Below are positions 1 through 5,385 of a stretch of DNA of 5,385 nucleotides, piece after piece; positions within the stretch are counted from its first letter, which is position 1, and the number at the start of each line of letters is the position of its first letter. This DNA is from Nanobdellota archaeon (GTDB lineage Archaea > Nanobdellota > Nanobdellia > SCGC-AAA011-G17 > VGLX01), in NCBI GenBank assembly GCA_030691925.1, contig JAUYDG010000012.1, positions 1 through 5,385 on the forward strand, written 5' to 3'. A program made the translations under genes and the position numbers. Under the pieces are notes generated by a model, which worked only from the letters and a program-made list of their open reading frames with translations, did no database searches and was not told the DNA's origin.

Positions 1-2389
1 TAATCCAGGATTGGAAGCCATAATCATAGGGCAGGAAAAGAAGGTGGAGCACCTGAAAAAAGGGCTAGGGATGCCTAACAGGAAGCATAACATCTTCGTA
101 ACCGGCCCGGAAGACGAGGAGAGGGAAGATCTCATAAAAGCAGTGATAGAAGACTACATCAAAAAAATGCCGGAAGAGGATTACAAGAAAAAGATTTCTC
201 AGATAAAAGAGTTCGTTGCTGTTTATAATTTCAGCGACCCGAACCATCCGGCGATACTGGAATTCTCTGCAAGGAAAGGTGAAACATTCGAAAAGGAACT
301 GAATGAAACAACAGAATACATATTAAAAGAAGGAATAAAAAAGTATGAACAAGACATAAAAAAGAAAAAGATCGTTCTTGCTTGCGATGAAGATATTCAA
401 AAGCGCGCTGACGGTTTAACAAGCCAGGGAAACAAGATTTCAAAAGAAGCGAATGATGCAGAAAAAGAAGCAAAGAAGCTAATCCAAGAAAGCAATAAAC
501 TAGCGCATGACAACCCGAAAAAGAAAGAATACGAAGATAAGATTATGAGCTTAAAAGAAAAAGTTGCGGGGCTAGACCAGCAGCTTGCGCAGATGCAGAA
601 CGAATACAAAAATGTGCTAGCAGAAGGCCAAAAAGGTGCAGAAGAAAAATGCAAGGATTTTTACATAAACAATATAGTAAGGCCTACTATGTGCAAGCTG
701 ATAGTGGGATATGGGAGTGATAATCCAAAAGTCGTGGAATATCTTCAGGAGCTTGAAAAAGGGCTTTTAGAGGATGTTGAAGCAGAGCTTAAGCTCATGT
801 TTGACAGTCAGGCAGGTGCCGAAAGGCAGGTTAGCATAATGGGCTTAGGAAGCTTCACAATGCCGGCGCCTCAAAATGGTGCTAAGGATTTTTCCCAGTA
901 CAAGGCAAAGCTGCTCAACAAGCTGGAGCCTGGAGAAGGGGTACGAGGCATACCTGTGATATTTGATAATGACCCTACTGTCAACAGGCTGTTCGGGACC
1001 ATACCGCTTCAGGAATCGTATGCAACGTCACCATTCGGTGCAGGATCAGCAAAAAAGGATCAGCACCTGAATCTGAAGCCGGGATCGTTCATAAGATCGA
1101 TAGGCGGATATATCATACTGGAAACTATGAGCTCGATAGATTCTTTGATGAGGCTTGTAAAACATTTGGATTTGGGAAAAACTAAAATAGAGAACGTGCT
1201 TTACAGCCATATCCTCGACAAGTCCAGCGGGAATATAGACTGCTCAAATGTAAGGGTTATCCTTAGCGGTAAGGAGGACCTGTACCAGATGCTGACAGCC
1301 TATTCTAAGGATGGCGTCTTAAAATTTGAACGAACTTTCGAGCATAAGGTAGAGTTGGACCCTACTGCGGAGAATACAAAACAAACGAGAGAAAAGTACG
1401 CTAAAAAAATAGGCAGGTTCTGCAGGGAAGAAGGGTTAAAAGGAATGACGCCTGAAGGCCTGGCGAAGATAGTTGAATACTCTGCAAGGTTGACAGGGCG
1501 CCAGGACAAGCTGATGGCGCTGAACTTACTCCAAATAAAGAACCTTGTTAAGGAAGCAGATACTGAAGTAAAAGGCTCCGAGGCCATAAGCGCAGAGCAC
1601 GTGCAGAAAGCGATAGTGGACAAGAGGGACAGGCATAGCCTTTGCGAAGAGAAAGTTCACGAGTATATTACCGATGGGGACGTATTCATAGACACTGATA
1701 AAAGCATGCCTGGCAGCATAAACGGCATCGGAGTGTACAGCTTAGAAGATGCAAGGTTTGGCAGCCCATTAAGGATAACTTGCGTCAAGTCTTTAGGGCA
1801 AAAAAGGGTTATAAGCGTGGACAGAAGTGCAAAGTTAACAGGAAAGATAGCAGAAAAGGCTGAAGACATCCTCGAGGGGAATCTTGAAAGGCTGTTCGGC
1901 CAGGATAAGAACATCCCTTTGAACATAAAGCTGGCGTTCGAGCAGTCTTACGGCGGGATAGACGGGGATAGCGCAACACTGGCAGAGTTCATAGTTACGA
2001 TGTCAGCTTTAAGCGGAGAGCCGGTCTACCAGGGGATAGCAGTGACTGGTTCGCTGAACCAGCTTGGTAAGGTGCAGCCTATCGGCGGGGTTAACGAGAA
2101 GGTCGAAGGGATCTATGACATCTGCAAGGCCAAAGGGCTTAACGGCGAGCAAGGCGTTATGATACCCAAGACGAATGTGAAAGACCTTATGCTGAGAGAA
2201 GACGTTACAGAGGCTGTTAAGGCAGGAAAGTTCCATGTTTACGCAGTTGAAACGCCTGAAGAGGCGATAGAAGTTGCGATGGGCCTTAATCCTGGCACGC
2301 CTGGAGACTTTAAGGAAGGGACTCTTTACTGCAAGATTGATAATGAAATAAAAAGTCTGAATAAGGCAGCCAAAGGGAAGAATAAGTAA
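1..2389 (+). CDS. Lon-type Ser/Lys protease, AAA_32/LonC-like, degenerate ATPase site (5' partial)
   Basis: This is a peptidase of the Lon superfamily (S16), expected to degrade or trim proteins in the cytoplasm. The frame is open to the left edge (codons for N-P-G at 2-10), and the family motif IIIGQEKKVE starts only a few residues in. The TTG at 11 is therefore probably not the start, and some N-terminal residues are missing. Numbering below takes that TTG as residue 1. Residues about 1-95 and 310-450 form an AAA+ core. A Lys/Glu-rich, coiled-coil-like insert fills about 100-260. A sensor-2-like segment (SARLTGRQDKL) lies at 491-501. The Lon proteolytic domain covers about 545-760, with Ser654 in YGGIDGDSAT and Lys697 in IGGVNEKVEG as the catalytic dyad. 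The nucleotide site is broken: the P-loop position reads TGPEDEERED (31-40) and Walker B reads YIILET (367-372). No membrane segments are visible, unlike archaeal LonB. The gene ends in tandem TAA codons. Family assignment is firm; lack of ATP use is inferred. Confidence 0.93.
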   Translation, partial: NPGLEAIIIGQEKKVEHLKKGLGMPNRKHNIFVTGPEDEEREDLIKAVIEDYIKKMPEEDYKKKISQIKEFVAVYNFSDPNHPAILEFSARKGETFEKELNETTEYILKEGIKKYEQDIKKKKIVLACDEDIQKRADGLTSQGNKISKEANDAEKEAKKLIQESNKLAHDNPKKKEYEDKIMSLKEKVAGLDQQLAQMQNEYKNVLAEGQKGAEEKCKDFYINNIVRPTMCKLIVGYGSDNPKVVEYLQELEKGLLEDVEAELKLMFDSQAGAERQVSIMGLGSFTMPAPQNGAKDFSQYKAKLLNKLEPGEGVRGIPVIFDNDPTVNRLFGTIPLQESYATSPFGAGSAKKDQHLNLKPGSFIRSIGGYIILETMSSIDSLMRLVKHLDLGKTKIENVLYSHILDKSSGNIDCSNVRVILSGKEDLYQMLTAYSKDGVLKFERTFEHKVELDPTAENTKQTREKYAKKIGRFCREEGLKGMTPEGLAKIVEYSARLTGRQDKLMALNLLQIKNLVKEADTEVKGSEAISAEHVQKAIVDKRDRHSLCEEKVHEYITDGDVFIDTDKSMPGSINGIGVYSLEDARFGSPLRITCVKSLGQKRVISVDRSAKLTGKIAEKAEDILEGNLERLFGQDKNIPLNIKLAFEQSYGGIDGDSATLAEFIVTMSALSGEPVYQGIAVTGSLNQLGKVQPIGGVNEKVEGIYDICKAKGLNGEQGVMIPKTNVKDLMLREDVTEAVKAGKFHVYAVETPEEAIEVAMGLNPGTPGDFKEGTLYCKIDNEIKSLNKAAKGKNK

Positions 2390-2395
2390 TAAGGC

Positions 2396-2409
2396 TTTTT
2401 TATTTTTTT
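2396..2409 (+). terminator. T-tract transcription terminator after the Lon gene
   Basis: Four bases after the second stop codon of the Lon gene there is T6-A-T7 with no preceding hairpin. Archaeal RNA polymerase commonly terminates at such oligo-T tracts. The tract overlaps the last codons of the convergent hisS gene, so it also encodes the Lys-rich C-terminus of HisRS on the other strand. Use as a terminator is inferred from position and composition. Confidence 0.55.
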
Positions 2410-3680
2410 AATGTTTTTATCAAGTCTTTTTCGTTCATCAGTTTTTCTTTTCCTGTTTTCATATCCCTGAGCTTGTACTTTTTGATCTTCAATTCTTCTT
2501 TGCCAAGGAATATCGCGAATGGTATTTCCAGGCTGTTGGCGTAGTCGAGGTTTTTGCTTACCCCCCTTTGCATGATGTCTGTTTCCGTGTTTATCCCTTC
2601 TTCCCTTAGCCTGTCTGCCAGTTTTGTCGCTTCTTTTTCTGTGCTTATCGGTATTATGTATGCTTTTGTCAGGGTTTTTACTGGCATTATTTTTTTCTTT
2701 AGCTTTAAGGCGTCTGTTATGGTGTCTATGCCGAATGATATCCCTACTGCCGGCGTTTCGTTATTTTCCATGAATTGTCCTATCATGCTGTCCCATCTTC
2801 CTCCAGCAGCGAGTGACGACCTTATAGTTTCGTCTTTCATGAATATCTCGAACACTGTGCCCGTGTAGTATTCCAGGCCTCTTGCCAGTGACGGCTTGAA
2901 GGTTACGCTTTTGCTTTTCACATAGGCTAATAATTGTTCCAGCTCGTCCAGGCCTTCTATACCTGTTGCGCTCGTTATTATGCTTCTCAGCCTTGCTATT
3001 TTTTCTTCGTTGCTTCCCTGCATGTCGAAGATTTCGAACATCTCGTTTATCTGCTTCTCGTACATCCCTTTGATTATGAGCTCTTTTTTTATGTCTTCCA
3101 ATGGCACTTTTTTGAGCTTGTCTATCGCTATTATTATCCCGTTCCTCTCCTTTTCCGGAACCATTAATGATTCCATTATCCCGTCGAGTATTTTTCTGTT
3201 GCTGACTTCGATAACTATGTCTATTCCTGTTTTTTTGAAGAAGTCTAATGCCATCTTTATGCATTCTGCATCTGCTAGCATGCTTTTGCTGCCTACTATG
3301 TCTGCGTCGCACTGCCAGAACTCCCTGTATCTTCCCAGTTTTATCGGGCCGTCCCTGAATGCCAGGCCTATCTGGTATCTTTTGAAAGGGAATTTGAGAT
3401 GTGGGTTCATCGCTACGAACCTTGCCAATGGCACTGTGAGGTCGAATCTTAGGCCTAATTCTCTTCCTCCCTGGTCTGTTAGCTTGAAGGTTTCTTTCAT
3501 TATTTCTGAGCCGCCTGCGTATTTTGCTGTTAAGGTTTCCATCCTTTCAATTATCGGCGTTTCTAAAGGCGAGAATCCGTAGAGCTCGAACGTCCTTTTC
3601 AGTATGCTGATTATTTTCTGCTTTGCTATTTCTTCTTCTGGAGGCACGTCTTTTGTCCCTTTGGCTCTTTCAAGTTTCAT
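2400..3680 (-). CDS. hisS: histidyl-tRNA synthetase
   Basis: Class II aminoacyl-tRNA synthetase that charges tRNA-His with histidine using ATP in the cytoplasm. The 426-residue length is normal for the family. Visible in order are the N-terminal RAKGTKDVPP segment (5-14), motif 1 (YGFSPLETPIIE, 34-45), motif 2 with Arg109 and Arg117 (AFRDGPIKLGRYREFWQCD, 107-125), the HisA signature RGLEYYTG (267-274) with the catalytic-type Arg267, a HisB-like AAGGRWDSMIG (291-301), motif 3 (PAVGISFGIDTITDAL, 310-325), and an anticodon-binding domain from about 335 to the end. Oddities: the usual motif-3 arginine position is Thr320 (codon at 2721-2723), and the HisA motif has Glu where Asp is usual. The HisA motif and anticodon domain argue against the HisZ paralogue. 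The ATG at 3680 sits about 27 bases downstream of a TATA box with no Shine-Dalgarno, so the mRNA is probably leaderless. It converges with the Lon gene across 10 bases. Confidence 0.97.
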   Translation of the reverse strand: MKLERAKGTKDVPPEEEIAKQKIISILKRTFELYGFSPLETPIIERMETLTAKYAGGSEIMKETFKLTDQGGRELGLRFDLTVPLARFVAMNPHLKFPFKRYQIGLAFRDGPIKLGRYREFWQCDADIVGSKSMLADAECIKMALDFFKKTGIDIVIEVSNRKILDGIMESLMVPEKERNGIIIAIDKLKKVPLEDIKKELIIKGMYEKQINEMFEIFDMQGSNEEKIARLRSIITSATGIEGLDELEQLLAYVKSKSVTFKPSLARGLEYYTGTVFEIFMKDETIRSSLAAGGRWDSMIGQFMENNETPAVGISFGIDTITDALKLKKKIMPVKTLTKAYIIPISTEKEATKLADRLREEGINTETDIMQRGVSKNLDYANSLEIPFAIFLGKEELKIKKYKLRDMKTGKEKLMNEKDLIKTLKK

Positions 3681-3701
3681 AGTTTAAGAAAGGGTTTCAG
3701 G

Positions 3702-3712
3702 TTTTTATATAG
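3702..3712 (-). promoter_or_regulatory. TATA box for hisS (leaderless promoter)
   Basis: The minus strand reads CTATATAAAAA, in a 47-base gap between the M14-like gene and hisS. Its centre lies about 27 bases from the A of the hisS ATG, which is the usual archaeal TATA-to-start-site distance. Transcription would then begin at or next to the start codon. The bases between (AACCTGAAACCC and on to the ATG) hold no Shine-Dalgarno-like G-rich stretch, which fits a leaderless message. hisS can therefore be expressed independently of the genes upstream. Confidence 0.65.
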
Positions 3713-3727
3713 TTTATGCTTGATTTT

Positions 3728-4570
3728 TCAAGGAGAAAGAAGTTCTGCTTCTTTTACAGCTTCGCTGATTATGCTTGCTGTTTGTGCTCTTAGTTTTTTG
3801 AAGTCTGCTAATGGCATGCTATTGCGTTTGTATTCAAATACCGGCACTTCCAGGACCGCGTTTATTATGCCTTTTTGTGATGCATATTTTAGTATGCTAT
3901 TTGGCATTCTTGGCTGGTATACTCCGTCTATGTCAGAGCCCCTCATGAAGTTGGGGGCGTCTCCTTCGTAGAGTGTTCCTCCTGCGCCGTATACTGAGTC
4001 TTTTAGTGCTTCTAGGATCCTGTCTTCTCCGCGCCTGTTGCCAAGTTCGCTTATTATCAGGTATTGGTTGAAGGCGCAGTTGTGTATGTCCATGACGAAT
4101 CGCATGCCTTTTATGATGTCTTCCAGCGCTTTTACTGCATGCGGCGCTTCTTCTGTGCCGTAGGCCCAGCATTTCCATCGTTTCATAGGCGGTGAATCGT
4201 AGGAGCATCCTTCCCTCATGTCTTTTATCAGATCGGCCAGTATTTCTTTGCCGTGAGTTTTTAGTATTTCTTCTAGTGCTTCTTTGTTGAGGCAGAAGTT
4301 CTCTACGTCGACTACCGGTACGAGTATTGCCGGTTCTTTGCCTTTTTCAGCGTATTCAAGTATTCCGTCGTAAGTCCCGTATAATTCATTAGCATGGTGG
4401 CATGCTGTTATCAGCGTTTTTGGCTTTTCACCTTTTATGAATCCTTTTACTGTGACTTTTTCGCTGTAACTGTTGAAGAAGCTGCATAGCGTGAATGTTC
4501 TGCCTTTGCCCTCTCTTTCAAGCCTGTCTAGCTTTTCTATTATTTCTGTTTGGTAGGTTTCGAGTGGCAT
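3728..4570 (-). CDS. M14-type zinc carboxypeptidase / AstE-AspA-like deacylase
   Basis: A 280-residue protein with the zinc-site layout of the M14 metallocarboxypeptidase superfamily, which includes succinylglutamate desuccinylase and aspartoacylase. His59 and Glu62 form HxxE in ACHHANELYG, directly after a hydrophobic strand (KTLITA). His163 in FVMDIHNC is the likely third ligand, and Glu241 in NAVLEVPVFE fits the catalytic glutamate. A strand plus AILVPVVDVENF (81-92) sits where family members carry their NP-type segment. There is no signal peptide or membrane segment, so it should act in the cytoplasm. Substrate cannot be told: peptide hydrolysis, N-acyl amino acid or other amide cleavage are all possible. 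The gene starts 15 bases after the zinc-ribbon gene stops, so co-transcription is likely. No Shine-Dalgarno precedes the ATG (AAGTAAAATGTTAACAATAA). Superfamily is fairly sure; function is unknown. Confidence 0.8.
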   Translation of the reverse strand: MPLETYQTEIIEKLDRLEREGKGRTFTLCSFFNSYSEKVTVKGFIKGEKPKTLITACHHANELYGTYDGILEYAEKGKEPAILVPVVDVENFCLNKEALEEILKTHGKEILADLIKDMREGCSYDSPPMKRWKCWAYGTEEAPHAVKALEDIIKGMRFVMDIHNCAFNQYLIISELGNRRGEDRILEALKDSVYGAGGTLYEGDAPNFMRGSDIDGVYQPRMPNSILKYASQKGIINAVLEVPVFEYKRNSMPLADFKKLRAQTASIISEAVKEAELLSP

Positions 4571-4585
4571 TTTATTGTTAACATT

Positions 4586-4786
4586 TTACTTGCGGCTATA
4601 GCCGTTTTTTGCGTTATAGCCGTTTATTTTAAAGCTGAACAAACTTACGATTTTCTCTAGCGGACTCTGGCATTTTGGACATTCTTCCAAAGGGCTGTCT
4701 GTTATTTTTTGCTTTATTTCGAAACTGTCTTTACAATACTCGCATCCTTGGTACTTTGGTTTTACTTTGTATTCGTAGATTGGCAT
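4586..4786 (-). CDS. FmdB-family zinc-ribbon protein
   Basis: A 66-residue single zinc-ribbon protein of the FmdB regulatory-protein type. It opens with the family hallmark MPIYEYK, has a first knuckle Cys15-x2-Cys18 (GCEYCKDSFE), the segment KITDSPLEECPKC with Cys36-x2-Cys39, and a tail NGYNAKNGYSRK typical of the family. The fold binds one zinc. The family name comes from a proposed formamidase regulator in methylotrophs, but the molecular role is not established, so no regulatory claim is made. In-frame starts also exist at 4825 (TTG) and 4819 (ATG). The ATG at 4786 is preferred because the family begins at MPIYEY and because the TATA box at 4827-4834 predicts transcription from about 4804, downstream of both longer starts. 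The preceding bases contain weak G-rich motifs (GAGGT, GGA). It probably leads an operon with the M14-like gene. Confidence 0.88.
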   Translation of the reverse strand: MPIYEYKVKPKYQGCEYCKDSFEIKQKITDSPLEECPKCQSPLEKIVSLFSFKINGYNAKNGYSRK

Positions 4787-4826
4787 TTTCTTTCCAAAAC
4801 CTCTTTCATTATTAGGCATGTTCAAC

Positions 4827-4839
4827 TATATAAACTTTA
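4827..4839 (-). promoter_or_regulatory. BRE/TATA promoter of the zinc-ribbon operon
   Basis: The minus strand reads TAAAG followed by TTTATATA. TTTATATA is a near-ideal archaeal TATA box, and the purine-rich bases before it fit a TFB recognition element. The TATA centre at about 4830 predicts a start site near 4804, leaving a leader of about 18 bases before the ATG at 4786. The element matches 12 of 13 bases of the divergent promoter at 4868-4880. Confidence 0.7.
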
Positions 4840-4867
4840 TTGTTACTATAAAGTAGTTACAAAACCG

Positions 4868-4880
4868 TAAGGTTTATATA
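4868..4880 (+). promoter_or_regulatory. BRE/TATA promoter of the exported-protein gene
   Basis: TAAGG followed by TTTATATA forms a BRE/TATA composite on the plus strand. With the centre near 4877, transcription should begin near 4903, giving a leader of about 25 bases that carries the ribosome binding site at 4911-4918. It points away from the almost identical element at 4827-4839, with 28 bases between them, so the two genes share one control region. Confidence 0.7.
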
Positions 4881-4910
4881 TCCCTAACACCAGTATAATA
4901 AGCAAGAAAT

Positions 4911-4918
4911 GAGGTGAT
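4911..4918 (+). promoter_or_regulatory. strong Shine-Dalgarno (GAGGTGAT)
   Basis: GAGGTGAT is an eight-base complement of the conserved 3' end of 16S rRNA. It ends nine bases before the ATG at 4928 and fixes that start. It contrasts with hisS and the M14-like gene, neither of which has a recognisable ribosome binding site. Confidence 0.8.
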
Positions 4919-4927
4919 TATTTCAAA

Positions 4928-5374
4928 ATGAAAAATCTTAAGCTATGGCAAAAAGCAGGACTGGTAGCCGCAATAGTAGGAGGGCTAACATTAGGAGGCA
5001 TTACGCCAAAATACGATTCTAAAGGACTAGAAAGCAAACTACCAAGCATAACCATGAGCACAGCAGAAGCCCAAGAAGTAAACCCAGAAGGATACCAAGT
5101 ACCTGACTTGACAGGGTTAACACCTTATGCAAGAGGGTATCTAAAAAGTGAACCAAAAGTATACGTAGAAAGATTCTACACCAAAGACGGAGGGATAGTA
5201 GCAAGAATTAGTTACGATAATGGAAAAGAACGAAAAATTTTAGGATATACTATAGACCACGATAAAAAATCTCCAGTTGATTATGGCATTTATGATATGG
5301 ATGGTGATGGAATATTTGAATCTAAGTATGGTCCTTATGAAAATGTTGATATACCTGATTGGATAAAATCATAA
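4928..5374 (+). CDS. small exported or membrane-anchored protein with DxDGDG calcium-loop motif
   Basis: I do not recognise a named family for this 148-residue protein. A basic start (MKNLKLWQK) is followed by a hydrophobic segment (about 10-25, AGLVAAIVGGLTLGGI), which is a Sec-type signal or an N-terminal anchor. An A-E-A at 46-48 could be a signal peptidase site but lies far from the hydrophobic core, so cleavage is uncertain. The rest has no further membrane segments and should face outside. Near the C-terminus DMDGDGIFES (123-132) has Asp at loop positions 1, 3 and 5, Gly at 6 and a hydrophobic at 8, as in EF-hand, dockerin or thrombospondin type 3 calcium loops; the position-12 acidic residue is absent (Tyr134). 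Only one such loop is present. The start is fixed by a strong Shine-Dalgarno and TATA box. Codon use changes near base 5210: earlier codons favour A or C endings, later ones GAT, TAT and GGT. Export is likely; function is unknown. Confidence 0.85.
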   Translation: MKNLKLWQKAGLVAAIVGGLTLGGITPKYDSKGLESKLPSITMSTAEAQEVNPEGYQVPDLTGLTPYARGYLKSEPKVYVERFYTKDGGIVARISYDNGKERKILGYTIDHDKKSPVDYGIYDMDGDGIFESKYGPYENVDIPDWIKS

Positions 5375-5385
5375 ATATTTTATAC

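Noticed and set aside
11..13. TTG as the start of the Lon gene
   Set aside because: The frame is open to the window edge and the family fold begins immediately, so residues upstream are missing rather than absent.
397..654. A minus-strand open frame opposite the Lon coiled-coil
   Set aside because: It is an antisense shadow of Lys/Glu codons, giving a Ser/Phe-rich product without initiation signals.
2761..3312. A minus-strand open frame of 183 codons, very rich in Arg and Lys
   Set aside because: It is a shifted frame within hisS; hisS shows every synthetase motif in its own frame.
2980..3582. A plus-strand open frame of 200 codons with hydrophobic residues
   Set aside because: It lies entirely opposite hisS. 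Its Ser/Phe/Leu-rich composition is what the complement of Lys/Glu-rich coding gives, and it has no promoter or ribosome binding site.
3713..3727. Terminator after the M14-like gene
   Set aside because: No T-tract on the minus strand directly follows its stop codon; read-through into hisS is possible.
4597..4625. Direct repeat TATAGCCGTTT with 18-base spacing
   Set aside because: Both copies encode the NGY...NGY tail that is typical of FmdB-family proteins, so coding explains the repeat.
5063..5074. A-E-A signal peptidase cleavage site in the exported protein
   Set aside because: It is more than 20 residues beyond the hydrophobic segment, much farther than usual, so it is mentioned but not called as a site.

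Overview
The window looks archaeal, most likely from a small-genome lineage of the DPANN type; that placement is an inference from style, not a database result. The evidence is TATA boxes of the TTTATATA type placed for TBP/TFB promoters, a probably leaderless hisS, a GAGGTGAT ribosome binding site, T-tract termination without a hairpin, and compact genes with short gaps. No -10/-35 promoters, tRNA or rRNA genes, CRISPR array or mobile element are visible.

Layout. Bases 1-2389 (+) carry most of a Lon-type serine protease of the AAA_32/LonC-like branch. Its 5' end lies outside the window. It keeps the Ser-Lys protease dyad, but its P-loop and Walker B motifs are broken. A 10-base gap with a T-tract separates it from the convergent hisS (2400-3680, -), encoding histidyl-tRNA synthetase. 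Upstream of hisS, on the same strand, lie an M14-type zinc carboxypeptidase/deacylase-like gene (3728-4570) and a 66-codon FmdB-type zinc-ribbon gene (best start 4786). These two probably form one transcription unit, while hisS has its own promoter just before its ATG. The 141-base region 4787-4927 is a divergent promoter. It has two nearly identical BRE/TATA elements, one driving the zinc-ribbon gene leftward and one driving a small exported protein (4928-5374, +) with a DxDGDG calcium-loop motif.

How the genes relate. No pathway clearly joins them. hisS is housekeeping and Lon is protein quality control. The M14-like enzyme and zinc-ribbon protein are a probable two-gene operon of unknown role, and the exported protein is a lineage-type accessory gene. 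I do not see an obvious new multi-gene system. The points most worth a second look are the ATPase-dead Lon, the missing motif-3 arginine in HisRS, the codon-use switch inside the exported-protein gene, and the promoter geometry that decides two start codons.
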